22,261 bases of DNA from Clostridium sp. UBA6758 (GCA_002453475.1 DKGY01000088.1:38437-60697); one strand, 5' to 3'. Shown: positions 1-7,552, counted from the stretch's first letter. The notes: generated from the sequence alone by a model not told the origin. Translations and numbers: made by a program.

Positions 1-59
1 ATATTTTAATAAAAATTTTAAATTTATACGTGTAATTTTTATATTTAATTCTTATATTG

Positions 60-93
60 ATATAATAGTTAAAAATATAATTAACTATTATAT
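60..93. repeat. Perfect 13-bp AT-rich inverted repeat upstream of the first gene
   Basis: The arms at 60-72 and 81-93 are exact reverse complements with an 8-nt loop between them. Neither side carries a clear T-run following a GC-containing stem, so this does not look like an intrinsic terminator. It lies about 110 bases before the first start codon and may be a regulator binding site or simply an AT-rich cruciform-prone element. Confidence 0.5.
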
Positions 94-143
94 GTCTATT
101 ATAACCTATTATTATATGTTATAATACTGTTAATTGTAGCGTT

Positions 144-171
144 AAAGTATTTTATAATGATATAATACTTT
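144..171. promoter_or_regulatory. 28-nt dyad overlapping TATAAT elements; probable promoter/operator of the first gene
   Basis: AAAGTATT at 144-151 is mirrored by AATACTTT at 164-171, with a partly symmetrical centre. Two TATAAT hexamers (153-158 and 161-166) lie inside the dyad, so a regulator bound here would cover the likely -10 region. No convincing -35 box is visible at the right distance. The position, about 30-60 bases before the start codon at 202, fits a promoter with an overlapping operator. The function is inferred. Confidence 0.4.
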
Positions 172-201
172 ATAATAAAAATCTACATACGGGAGGAAAA
201 A

Positions 202-750
202 ATGAAATATTATTTAGTTGCATTGGTAGATGATAAATCTGTTGATGACATTATATCTATCCAAAAATTTTTAAACAAGAAATATAAGTTATATAAAAAC
301 ATATCTAATTTGTACATTCCTCTGGGTTCTGTTTCTAATGCAGAGCTTGATAAATTAGATGAGATAATCTCAAAAATTTTATCTCCTTATAAAAAATTTA
401 AAGTTGGAATTGATAATGATATTTTCATTAACGATACATCTAATACTGTAAATTTAAAAGTTAAAGATAAAGGGTACATAAATAAGATATCTAGAAGTAT
501 GTTTGACATGTTTAATACTCATGGTATAAGTGTTAAAGATTTCTCAACACTATCCTACTTTAATATGCCTATTTCTAATGCTAATAACGCAATTAGAAAA
601 GCTTATTCAAACAATTTATTTACCTTAGATGAAACTAAAGATAAAACAAATCTATTTAATCTCGCTAAGATAAATAAAATCGAAATTTGGAAACAACTTA
701 ATAATAGGCGAGATACCTTAGTTAAAAGTTATGATTTAAAGGAATTTTAA
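202..750 (+). CDS. Hypothetical protein, 2H-phosphoesterase (2'-5' RNA ligase)-like fold without catalytic histidines
   Basis: This 182-residue soluble protein is not one I recognise by name. The pattern of strands and helices resembles the 2H phosphoesterase/2'-5' RNA ligase family: an N-terminal strand (KYYLVALVDD), a helix, then a strand where the first HxT/S motif would be, and a second such position late in the protein. At those two places the sequence reads YIPL (residues 38-41) and NMPI (121-124), so both catalytic histidines and both Thr/Ser are absent. If the fold assignment is right, the protein should be non-catalytic, perhaps a nucleotide or RNA binder. The start is well supported by GGGAGG at 191-196. 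It has no signal peptide or membrane segment. It is followed by a transporter gene after 117 bases and is probably a separate unit. The fold is an inference; the open frame is solid. Confidence 0.75.
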   Translation: MKYYLVALVDDKSVDDIISIQKFLNKKYKLYKNISNLYIPLGSVSNAELDKLDEIISKILSPYKKFKVGIDNDIFINDTSNTVNLKVKDKGYINKISRSMFDMFNTHGISVKDFSTLSYFNMPISNANNAIRKAYSNNLFTLDETKDKTNLFNLAKINKIEIWKQLNNRRDTLVKSYDLKEF

Positions 751-806
751 TATTATAAATAAATTTTTTCTACCATTCAAATTTTATACTTGATAAAATT
801 AAGCAG

Positions 807-867
807 AGATATACCCCTTAAATTTTTAATAATTATATACACATTCGGGTAAGCTATCTTTAAAAGG
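807..867 (+). promoter_or_regulatory. Possible structured leader before the YdcZ-type transporter gene
   Basis: AGATATACCC (807-816) can pair with GGGTA (847-851) plus TATCT (855-859), giving ten base pairs with a three-base AGC bulge. The CCTT just after the left arm could alternatively pair with AAGG at 864-867, part of the region that would recruit the ribosome. A further 8-bp dyad (780-787 with 793-800) lies just upstream. No known riboswitch consensus is recognised, so this remains a candidate cis-regulatory leader. Confidence 0.25.
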
Positions 868-1314
868 ATGGTGAAAAACTTTATGTGGGGTATAATTTTC
901 TCGATAATTGCAGGGGTAACTATGAGCGTTCAAGGTGTATTTAATACAGAACTCTCAAAAAAAATTGGACTATGGGAAACTACAGTATTAACTCAGGCTA
1001 TTGCACTTGTAACTGCACTTGTAGTATTATTCTTTGCTGGTGACGGTACCTTTAGAAACTTAAAAGATGCTAACAAGATCTATCTTCTAGCTGGTGTATT
1101 AGGCACTGTTATTACCTTTACCGTAATCAAAGGTATGTCTAGTCTCGGTCCAGCTATAGCTGTAGCAGCTATTCTTATTGCCCAACTTATTGCAGCTGCA
1201 CTTATCAATCATTTTGGTTGGTTTGGTACTAATGAAGCTGGATATGGAATACGCGAATGCATTGGTGTTGTCATAATGATAGCTGGAATTATAATTTTTA
1301 AATGGAAAGGATAG
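868..1314 (+). CDS. DMT superfamily transporter, YdcZ/DUF606 type (single half-length subunit)
   Basis: This small integral membrane protein has about five predicted hydrophobic segments: residues roughly 6-26, 38-57, 71-90, 95-115 and 128-146. The opening pattern GIIFSIIAGVTMSVQGVFNTELS and the WETT motif match the DUF606 (YdcZ) branch of the drug/metabolite transporter superfamily, whose members are about 140-150 residues. The substrate is unknown. The ATG at 868 has AAAAGG directly against it, leaving no spacer. An in-frame ATG at 883 (protein beginning MWGIIF) has purine-rich AAGGATGGTG about 9-12 bases upstream and fits family N-termini better, so 883 is probably the true start. These proteins often occur as adjacent pairs, but only one copy is present here. 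A LysR regulator follows on the same strand. A terminator begins inside the last codons. Confidence 0.85.
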   Translation: MVKNFMWGIIFSIIAGVTMSVQGVFNTELSKKIGLWETTVLTQAIALVTALVVLFFAGDGTFRNLKDANKIYLLAGVLGTVITFTVIKGMSSLGPAIAVAAILIAQLIAAALINHFGWFGTNEAGYGIRECIGVVIMIAGIIIFKWKG

Positions 1315-1335
1315 CTTCTATCTTTTCTATTTTTT
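1301..1335 (+). terminator. Rho-independent terminator overlapping the end of the transporter gene
   Basis: The stem 1301-1314 / 1318-1331 pairs with two G-U wobbles around a CTT loop and runs into a T-rich tail ending at 1335. The stop codon TAG (1312-1314) lies inside the left arm, so the terminator is partly coding. It separates the transporter from the following LysR gene. Confidence 0.75.
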
Positions 1336-1386
1336 CGTAAGGAGTTTTAGCATTTCATAAACAAAAAACTTTTTTTCAAATAAATC

Positions 1387-1401
1387 GAGATATTAAATCT
1401 C
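1387..1401. promoter_or_regulatory. Short dyad upstream of the LysR gene, possible autoregulatory site
   Basis: GAGAT at 1387-1391 is mirrored by ATCTC at 1397-1401 with a five-base AT centre. This size and spacing is compatible with a LysR-type operator. It sits 27 bases before the start codon and 20 bases before the SD run. It is short, so chance occurrence is possible. Confidence 0.25.
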
Positions 1402-1427
1402 AAATTATTTTTAATAGGGGGTAGACT

Positions 1428-2318
1428 ATGGATTTTAAACAATTAGAAGCATTTATTACAGTTTCTAAACTTAGAAGTTTTTCTAAGGCTGCAAATGCTA
1501 TTTACCTATCTCAACCTACTATAAGTTCTCATATTTCTAGTTTAGAAAAAGAACTTAATATTCAATTATTTGATAGAACATCTAAGGAAGTTAATCTTAC
1601 ACCTGTAGGAGAATCTTTTCTACAATATGCTAATGATATTATAAATTTAAGGAATAATGCTATCACCGATCTATCTAACTTCAATAATAATATTACCGGT
1701 GTTTTAAACATTGCTGCTAGTACTACTCCTTGTAATTCTTTACTACCTACACTTGTTTCAAAGTTTAGTGAACTCTATTCAAATGTTAAATTTAACATTA
1801 AAGAACAAGGTTCTGTATCTATAATTAAAGATATCATAGATCTAAAATGTGAAATTGGTTTAGTTGGTACAATCATAGATAATTCTAAAATAAATAGTTA
1901 TAAGATAATGGATGATGAACTTGTTATTGTTTCTAATCCTAAATTAAATTTACCTGAGACTATTTCTATTGATGATTTAGTAAAATATCCTTTTATAATA
2001 AGAGAAAAAGAATCTGCCACTCGACATACTTTAGAAGCTCAGCTTCATGCTAATAAGATAGACCCTAAGAAATTAAAAGTTCTTTGTGAGGTAAATAGTG
2101 TCCATGCTCAACTTAAACTTATCAATCTAGGATTAGGAATTTCTATTATTAGTAAAAGTCTATGTGATGATGGATTTATTAGTGGTGACATGCGTATAAG
2201 TCGAGTAGAAAATGTAGACTTAAGAAGAGATCTCTTCTTAATAGTAAGTTCTAAAAGAACGCTTACCCCTATTGCTAGAGCTTTTTACTCTATGTGTAAG
2301 AACATATACAATTTATAA
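1428..2318 (+). CDS. LysR family transcriptional regulator
   Basis: This 296-residue protein has the standard LysR layout. Residues 1-60 form the winged helix-turn-helix (MDFKQLEAFITV, SFSKAANAIYLSQPTISSHI, LEKELNIQLFDRT), followed by a linker helix and an effector-binding domain from about residue 91 to the end. The length is typical of the family. The N-terminal MDFKQLEAF resembles the clostridial subgroup annotated as selenium-metabolism-associated LysR regulators, but I cannot confirm this and no selenium genes are present here. The start is supported by AGGGGG shortly upstream. LysR genes usually lie divergent from their target, but here the neighbour upstream, a YdcZ transporter, is co-directional and separated by a terminator, so the target is uncertain. 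The effector cannot be read from the sequence. Confidence 0.92.
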   Translation: MDFKQLEAFITVSKLRSFSKAANAIYLSQPTISSHISSLEKELNIQLFDRTSKEVNLTPVGESFLQYANDIINLRNNAITDLSNFNNNITGVLNIAASTTPCNSLLPTLVSKFSELYSNVKFNIKEQGSVSIIKDIIDLKCEIGLVGTIIDNSKINSYKIMDDELVIVSNPKLNLPETISIDDLVKYPFIIREKESATRHTLEAQLHANKIDPKKLKVLCEVNSVHAQLKLINLGLGISIISKSLCDDGFISGDMRISRVENVDLRRDLFLIVSSKRTLTPIARAFYSMCKNIYNL

Positions 2319-2336
2319 TAAAACTTAAAAAGTTTT

Positions 2337-2386
2337 AAAAGCTAAGACTGGAACGTAAAAACTTCCAGTCTTAGCTTTTAATTTTT
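2337..2386 (+). terminator. Strong rho-independent terminator after the LysR gene
   Basis: A perfect 17-bp stem (2337-2353 with 2363-2379) encloses a 9-nt loop and is followed by AATTTTT. The A-run before the stem would also serve the opposite strand. Confidence 0.9.
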
Positions 2387-2402
2387 ATACTCTCTAAAAC
2401 CT

Positions 2403-2431
2403 TTAACAAATATTTTTAGTTTACATATACT
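2403..2431 (+). promoter_or_regulatory. Candidate vegetative promoter of the S8 protease gene
   Basis: TTAACA at 2403-2408 and TATACT at 2426-2431 are separated by exactly 17 bases, a good match to a SigA-type promoter. It lies between the LysR terminator and the protease start at 2464, giving a short leader of about 25 bases that contains the SD AAGGAG at 2452-2457. Confidence 0.55.
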
Positions 2432-2463
2432 AATAAGTGTAATGAGTATATAAGGAGTATTTT

Positions 2464-3735
2464 ATGCTTTTTAATAAAAAACTTGACCCTAATCTTAAAT
2501 ATATGATAGATAATGATATATATAATAGATATAGAATTATAATTAAATATGGTACCATCAAAAATTCAATAGAGAAAAAAATTAAATCATCAAAGGGTGA
2601 AATTTTATATAATATTAAATCCTTACATTGTTTATGTGTACTTGCTAACAAAAAATCTATTAAAAGAATTATAGAGCTTCCTGAAGTCAAATATATATGT
2701 ATTGACGACATAGCATTTTTATGCAACAAAAATATACTTCATGCCAATGGAATTTTTTTAGATAATAAAAGATTTGAAATGTTAAAAAATAGGGATATCT
2801 CTGGTAAAGGCATAGGCATTGGTATAATTGATAGTGGCGTATATCCCCACATAGATTTATCAACCCCATCAAACAAAGTAAAAAAGTTTATTGATGTAAT
2901 TAATGGTTCAACATACCCTTATGATGACAATGGTCATGGGACTTTTATTTCTGGATTAATATGTGGAGAAGGTACTAATAAAAAAGCAAAACAACGTGGA
3001 ATTGCTGTTGATAGCCACTTAGTTATGGTGAAGGCCTTTAATAAGCTTGGTAAAGGATATATTTCGGCTACTTTATTTGCTTTAGAATGTTTATATAATA
3101 ATATTGATGAATTTAATATAAAGATAATATGCGCACCTTTTGAGATAATAACTTTAAATAAGTTTATTCTATCTCTGTATGACAAAATTTTTACTATGTT
3201 TAGAAATAAAAACATAATAATAGTTGTACCTGCTGGTAATAATGAAGATAAAGAAGATACTATAAGAGGTATAGCTCTATCTGATAAGGTACTTACTATA
3301 GGTGGCATAGATACAGATTCTACTTATAGAATAAGTGACTATTCCTGTTGTGGCTCTAATAAAACATTAAAAAAACCTGACTTTGTGGCTGCCAGTGATG
3401 ATATTATCTCTTTAAACACTGACTGTAACTATATATCTGAGAGAGATGGTGAAAGGATATATCCAACACCTCTTGCATCCCCTTATACTATTCGTAGTGG
3501 AACTTCTATATCCTGTGCTTTTATAGTAGGTATTTGTGCACTATTATTTGAAATAAACAACGATTTTACCTTTGATGATATATATACCTTATTGAAAATA
3601 AATTCAATTTTGATAAATGATAAAAAATATAAACAAGGTAATGGATATATAAATATTAGCAACTTACTTGGTACAGATTTAGCTTCTATTGTAAATAATA
3701 CGGCTAACAAAAATAAGCATAAACATAAAAAGTAA
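2464..3735 (+). CDS. S8 (subtilisin-like) serine protease, AprX-like, probably intracellular
   Basis: This 423-residue peptidase has the full subtilisin triad: Asp123 in IIDSG, His158 in NGHGT and Ser348 in SGTSIS, with oxyanion Asn259 in PAGNN. The stretch around 115-160 (SGKGIGIGIIDSGVYPHIDL, then YPYDDNGHGT) closely resembles Bacillus AprX, an intracellular protease of similar length that also lacks a signal peptide. Residues 1 to about 85 look like an I9-type prodomain or inhibitor-like segment (VKYICIDD at its end). The usual substrate-binding SMSLGG motif is replaced by ICAPFE at about 222-227, which may alter specificity or weaken activity. The C-terminus ends in a Lys/His-rich tail. 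The start has AAGGAG at ideal spacing. It is a single-gene transcription unit with its own promoter and terminator. Clostridial Csp germination proteases are an alternative relation, but those are usually longer. Confidence 0.88.
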   Translation: MLFNKKLDPNLKYMIDNDIYNRYRIIIKYGTIKNSIEKKIKSSKGEILYNIKSLHCLCVLANKKSIKRIIELPEVKYICIDDIAFLCNKNILHANGIFLDNKRFEMLKNRDISGKGIGIGIIDSGVYPHIDLSTPSNKVKKFIDVINGSTYPYDDNGHGTFISGLICGEGTNKKAKQRGIAVDSHLVMVKAFNKLGKGYISATLFALECLYNNIDEFNIKIICAPFEIITLNKFILSLYDKIFTMFRNKNIIIVVPAGNNEDKEDTIRGIALSDKVLTIGGIDTDSTYRISDYSCCGSNKTLKKPDFVAASDDIISLNTDCNYISERDGERIYPTPLASPYTIRSGTSISCAFIVGICALLFEINNDFTFDDIYTLLKINSILINDKKYKQGNGYINISNLLGTDLASIVNNTANKNKHKHKK

Positions 3736-3769
3736 AGCACCCTTACTTATATGGGGTGCTTTACTTTTT
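3727..3769. terminator. Bidirectional terminator shared by convergent genes
   Basis: A 16-bp stem (3727-3742 with 3754-3769) is flanked by an A-run on the left and a T-run on the right, so it can end transcripts from both directions. It contains the TAA of the protease (3733-3735), and the TAA of the opposing CinA-family gene (3768-3770) overlaps its right edge. Confidence 0.9.
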
Positions 3770-4283
3770 ATATAAATTTAGCATTTAATAATTCTTGTCT
3801 TAGCATATCTAAAATACTTATTGTAGCTTGCTCTCTTATTTTTTGTCTATCTCCAGAAAGATTTAATTCTTTTGTAGTAACTTTACCTTTATAATATAGT
3901 CCTATATATACTCTTCCTACTGGCTTCTCAGCAGTTCCTCCTCCTGGACCTGCTACTCCCGTAGTTGATATTCCTATATCAGCCCCTGACGTCTTTGCTA
4001 TTCCTTCAGCCATTTGAGCTGCTACCTGATGACTAACAGCTCCAAATTTCTCAAGAGTATCCCTTTTTACATTAATTCTATTGAGCTTGGCTTCATTACT
4101 ATAGGTCACTACTCCTTCAAGTAAACTTTTTGATATACCGGGATAATTAATTAATCGCGATGAAACCATTCCACCTGTACAGGATTCTGCAGTAGAAATG
4201 GTTAAACCTCTATTAACTAGCATTTCTCCTATTGTATCTTCTAGAGTAATCTCCCCTTCTTCATATATACTATCATTTATCAT
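3768..4283 (-). CDS. CinA C-terminal domain protein, nicotinamide-nucleotide amidase family (PncC-like)
   Basis: This stand-alone CinA C-terminal domain has 171 residues, the size of single-domain PncC proteins. Family hallmarks are TAESCTGG at residues 31-38, YSNEAKL at about 61-67, and STTGVAGPGGGT at 106-117. PncC deamidates nicotinamide mononucleotide to nicotinate mononucleotide in pyridine nucleotide salvage; the activity here is assigned by family. The protein is cytosolic. It follows the M16 peptidase gene by 58 bases and ends in the shared terminator, so it is probably co-transcribed with it. No SD precedes the ATG at 4283, and an in-frame TGA about 12 bases upstream prevents a longer protein. 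A strong purine run (GGGGGGAG) lies about 50 bases upstream, directly after the peptidase stop. The first dozen residues before LEDTIGEML may be a non-conserved extension. Confidence 0.9.
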   Translation of the reverse strand: MINDSIYEEGEITLEDTIGEMLVNRGLTISTAESCTGGMVSSRLINYPGISKSLLEGVVTYSNEAKLNRINVKRDTLEKFGAVSHQVAAQMAEGIAKTSGADIGISTTGVAGPGGGTAEKPVGRVYIGLYYKGKVTTKELNLSGDRQKIREQATISILDMLRQELLNAKFI

Positions 4284-4341
4284 AATTAATTTTAGTCAGA
4301 ATTCATAAACAAATTATAACTCTGATTAAATTTCTCCCCCC

Positions 4342-7269
4342 TTAGTTAAACACATTTTCTAAGTTTTTAAATACGTCTTTATTTTCCTTAATCTTACCAT
4401 TATTACCGAGTACTACTATATAATTCATATTCATAACATCTGCTACTAATTTTGAGAAGTTACTAATATCTTTAACTGTAGTTGATAATACTTCTTTTCT
4501 TTCTTGTTGTCTATCTGCCTTAGAAATTCTTCTTATATAGTAACTAGCTGCCGCATCTCCTGCCATAGATGGAGTTAATGGCATATCTAATTCACTTATA
4601 GTTCCTATGATATATTTTAGCATTTCTCTGTTTGTGGTTGTAAAATTATCTAAGTAGTTAGCAGCATTATCGTAAGTCTTTAAGGTCTCTTTTATATTAG
4701 GGTCTCTATAACTTGCAAACATTAAGTTCCCACTTCTTACTATATTAGCAAAGGCTCCATACGCTCCGCCCTGTACTCTAACTTTATTCCATAGATAATC
4801 CATACCAATTATAGTCTTTAGTACTAATAGCTTTCCTGTATATTCATATCCTAATTTTTTATAGTTATATCCTTTTGCTACATATTGAACATTAGATGGA
4901 GTAAGCATTCCTTCATTTTTATTTTCTTCATGGAAACTATACTTATTAAATTGTAATTCTTCATCAGATAATACTTCTAATATCTTAGATATATTCTTCT
5001 TTACAGCATCAACTTCTTCATCTTTACCTGTTATCGTTACTATTAAACTATTTTTATTAAATACCTTCTTCATTATAGATTCCAATTTTAGAATAACGCT
5101 ATCTATTCTATCATCAAAATTATTTTCTATCTCCTTTAAGAACTTATAATACTCATATCCTGAAGTCTTTTCTATATAGGCATAAGCAGGAGAAAAATAA
5201 GCTCCTAACCTTGTAGTTGCAACTTGATGTCCTCTATCCATAAGCCTCATTTCTATTCTTGATATTAGTACTCTTATCAGTTCTCTTATTCTCTTCTTAT
5301 CTTCAAAGGAGGTATTCTTAATTATATCTGACAATATTTCTAAAGCCCTTGGCACTCTATCTACTACTACACTACAATGCCCTTCAAGATAAGGACTATA
5401 TTTAAGGATATCTTTACTGTCACCATATACTTCATTTTTAAAATATACCCCTCCTGTATTAATTAGTATCTCATTTGATAAATCTACATAACTATAGGTT
5501 TTAGTATTAAGTTTTCCTAATAGTGTGGTTAATAGACTTATGTATGAAATGTCTTCTTGTGCTATGGTTCTACTATCAAACATAAAATCTAAGTAAGCGA
5601 TTTTACTCGTAAATGCATCATGATGAAGTAGCTTCACTCCAGACGCCTCTTCTTCTATAATATCTAATTCTTCAACTTCTTCATCTATATCATCTATGGA
5701 TAATACTGGTATAGTTTCTAATATGTCATCTGGATCAGGAGTATTCTGTCTATTTATTAATGATTTTGTTTCATTAATTATATCTTGTATTTCCTCTAAA
5801 GAGAGGTTTTCTTTATACGCCTTTAATCCATCTTTTAGTTTTTTCTCTTTTTCATCAGATAAACCTTTTTTAGGAACTAATACTAATAATGAGCTATGTT
5901 TATTGGTTAATATATATTTTTCAATTAACTGTTCAAAATAATTTGAAGTTAGGGCCTTTTTTATTTTTTCCATGTTCTTTTCATATTTTAAATGAATTAA
6001 AGGATCTCCATCATGTAGCCAACTATCCATAGCTGTCATATAATAGAATAAGCCTTTAGGCATTCCCTGAAAATCCGCTTCTCTTAACTTAAATTCTGTA
6101 ATATTGATACATGCCTCTATAAGTTTTTTATCAATTCCATTTTTAACTAAAGATTTTAATGTATCAAATACCACATTCTTAAATTCTTCTTTTTTATTCT
6201 CATCACTATTCTTAAGAACTATACTAAATACCGGTTGTAAAATTCCATTATCAAAGCTTCCATATACATCTTTTCCTAGATTAGCATCAATTATTGCTTG
6301 TTTTAATGGAGCTCCTTGAGTTTCTAATAATAGATATTCTAAAATACTTAAACTAATATATAATTCATCATTAGTACATTCTCCAGTAACAAAATTTAAT
6401 GCCATAAATGTTTTTTCATTTTCATCATCTTCATTAGAAATTGAGTATTCAGTAACAACTTCTTTCATTTCTTTAAAGGATTTCTCTGGTAATATTTCAG
6501 CGTCAATATCCTTTTTTTCAAAGTTACTTAAATAATTATCATTAATAAACGCTAACCTCTCATCTAAGTTTCCATCACCATATAAGAATATATAACTATT
6601 GGATGGATGATAATATTTGCTATGAAACCCTAAAAACTCTTCTTCAGTTAAATCTGGTATAAACTCTGGATCTCCACCTGATTCAAATCCATAGGTATTA
6701 TGTTCGAATAATGATTTTTGAATACATCTCATTAACATTCCATCTGGTGATGAAAATGCTCCTTTCATTTCATTATAAACTACACCCTTATAAGTTAGCT
6801 CATCTTCATCATTTTCTAATTCATAATGCCAACCCTCTTGCATTAAAATTTCCTTAGTATTATATATATTAGGATAAAAAACTGCATCTAAATATACATC
6901 CATTAAATTCAAAAAGTCCTTTTCATTTTTACTTGCTAGTGGATATATAGTTTTATCACTAAAAGTCATAGCATTTAAAAATGTATTTAATGAACCTTTT
7001 ATAAGTTCTACAAAAGGCTCTTTTGTAGGAAACTTGCGTGAACCACATAGTACACTGTGCTCTAATATATGAGCAACTCCAGTATCATCACTCGGCGGTG
7101 TTTTAAAACCTATTGCAAATACTTTGTTAGAATCATCATTTTCCAGATGCAATAACTTCGCTCCGGTTTTTTCATGAATAAAAACTCTAGCTATAGAATT
7201 TATTTCCTCAACCTTTTCTTCTCTATTTAACTTAAATCCATGATATATTTTTCCTAAATTATAATTCAT
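4342..7269 (-). CDS. M16C family metallopeptidase (presequence protease/insulinase type)
   Basis: This 975-residue zinc peptidase has the inverted HxxEH motif: His67, Glu70 and His71 in HILEHSVLCGSRKF, with the distal zinc ligand Glu167 in VVYNEMKGA. The length and the stretch EPFVELIKGSLNTFLNAMTFSDKTIYP are typical of the M16C group (PreP/Cym1-like), which folds as two linked halves forming a closed chamber and degrades unstructured peptides. The conserved late motif RVQGGAYGAFA lies near residue 830 in the second half. There is no signal peptide, so it is probably cytosolic and involved in peptide turnover. AGGAGGAG sits close before the ATG at 7269, fixing the start. A promoter candidate lies about 160-185 bases upstream. 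The CinA-family gene follows closely downstream on the same strand. Confidence 0.95.
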   Translation of the reverse strand: MNYNLGKIYHGFKLNREEKVEEINSIARVFIHEKTGAKLLHLENDDSNKVFAIGFKTPPSDDTGVAHILEHSVLCGSRKFPTKEPFVELIKGSLNTFLNAMTFSDKTIYPLASKNEKDFLNLMDVYLDAVFYPNIYNTKEILMQEGWHYELENDEDELTYKGVVYNEMKGAFSSPDGMLMRCIQKSLFEHNTYGFESGGDPEFIPDLTEEEFLGFHSKYYHPSNSYIFLYGDGNLDERLAFINDNYLSNFEKKDIDAEILPEKSFKEMKEVVTEYSISNEDDENEKTFMALNFVTGECTNDELYISLSILEYLLLETQGAPLKQAIIDANLGKDVYGSFDNGILQPVFSIVLKNSDENKKEEFKNVVFDTLKSLVKNGIDKKLIEACINITEFKLREADFQGMPKGLFYYMTAMDSWLHDGDPLIHLKYEKNMEKIKKALTSNYFEQLIEKYILTNKHSSLLVLVPKKGLSDEKEKKLKDGLKAYKENLSLEEIQDIINETKSLINRQNTPDPDDILETIPVLSIDDIDEEVEELDIIEEEASGVKLLHHDAFTSKIAYLDFMFDSRTIAQEDISYISLLTTLLGKLNTKTYSYVDLSNEILINTGGVYFKNEVYGDSKDILKYSPYLEGHCSVVVDRVPRALEILSDIIKNTSFEDKKRIRELIRVLISRIEMRLMDRGHQVATTRLGAYFSPAYAYIEKTSGYEYYKFLKEIENNFDDRIDSVILKLESIMKKVFNKNSLIVTITGKDEEVDAVKKNISKILEVLSDEELQFNKYSFHEENKNEGMLTPSNVQYVAKGYNYKKLGYEYTGKLLVLKTIIGMDYLWNKVRVQGGAYGAFANIVRSGNLMFASYRDPNIKETLKTYDNAANYLDNFTTTNREMLKYIIGTISELDMPLTPSMAGDAAASYYIRRISKADRQQERKEVLSTTVKDISNFSKLVADVMNMNYIVVLGNNGKIKENKDVFKNLENVFN

Positions 7270-7305
7270 CTTTCTCCTCCTAGCTATTTTATTATGTTGT
7301 CTTTT

Positions 7306-7320
7306 AATAGTACTACTATT
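7306..7320. repeat. Short near-perfect dyad in the M16 peptidase leader
   Basis: Two 7-base arms, AATAGTA and TACTATT, mirror each other around one base at 7306-7320, within the leader between the promoter candidate and the SD. It could be an operator or a weak hairpin. The function is unknown. Confidence 0.25.
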
Positions 7321-7425
7321 ATTTATCTCCTAAACTTTAATATTCATTATTATATTTTAATATAAATTTTAAATAACTTATAAGTACTTTAATCTATATT
7401 GAAAAACACTATAACTCTTATTTAA

Positions 7426-7453
7426 ATTATATATTATATATACCACATGTAAA
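7426..7453 (-). promoter_or_regulatory. Candidate promoter of the M16 peptidase-CinA unit
   Basis: On the minus strand TTTACA (7453-7448) and TATAAT (7431-7426) are separated by 16 bases. Initiation near 7419 would give a leader of about 150 bases before the ATG at 7269. The region is almost entirely A/T, which makes chance matches easier. Confidence 0.4.
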
Positions 7454-7492
7454 AATATAGATTTTTAACTTTTTATTAATTATCAACTTTTA

Positions 7493-7534
7493 TTATAATA
7501 AAAGGTATGAAACTAGTTCTCTAATTTCATACCT
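7493..7534 (-). terminator. Rho-independent terminator after the large diguanylate cyclase gene
   Basis: A 10-bp perfect stem (7503-7512 with 7525-7534) with a 12-nt loop is followed, on the minus strand, by TTTTATTATA. It lies 18 bases past the stop codon and separates the cyclase from the downstream peptidase unit. Confidence 0.75.
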
Positions 7535-7552
7535 ATGAATTTAGTACTATCC

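Noticed and set aside
780..867. Known riboswitch upstream of the transporter (guanidine, fluoride, preQ1)
   Set aside because: None of the conserved core motifs of these classes that I know is present; only a simple stem is seen.
2430..3740. Open frames on the minus strand across the protease gene (2430-2729, 2687-2872, 2934-3308, 3483-3740)
   Set aside because: They are antisense shadows of a gene with clear catalytic motifs, have no SD and show no recognisable domain.
5696..6319. Plus-strand open frames inside the M16 peptidase gene
   Set aside because: Low-complexity Ser/Phe-rich translations opposite a well-conserved coding frame; shadows.
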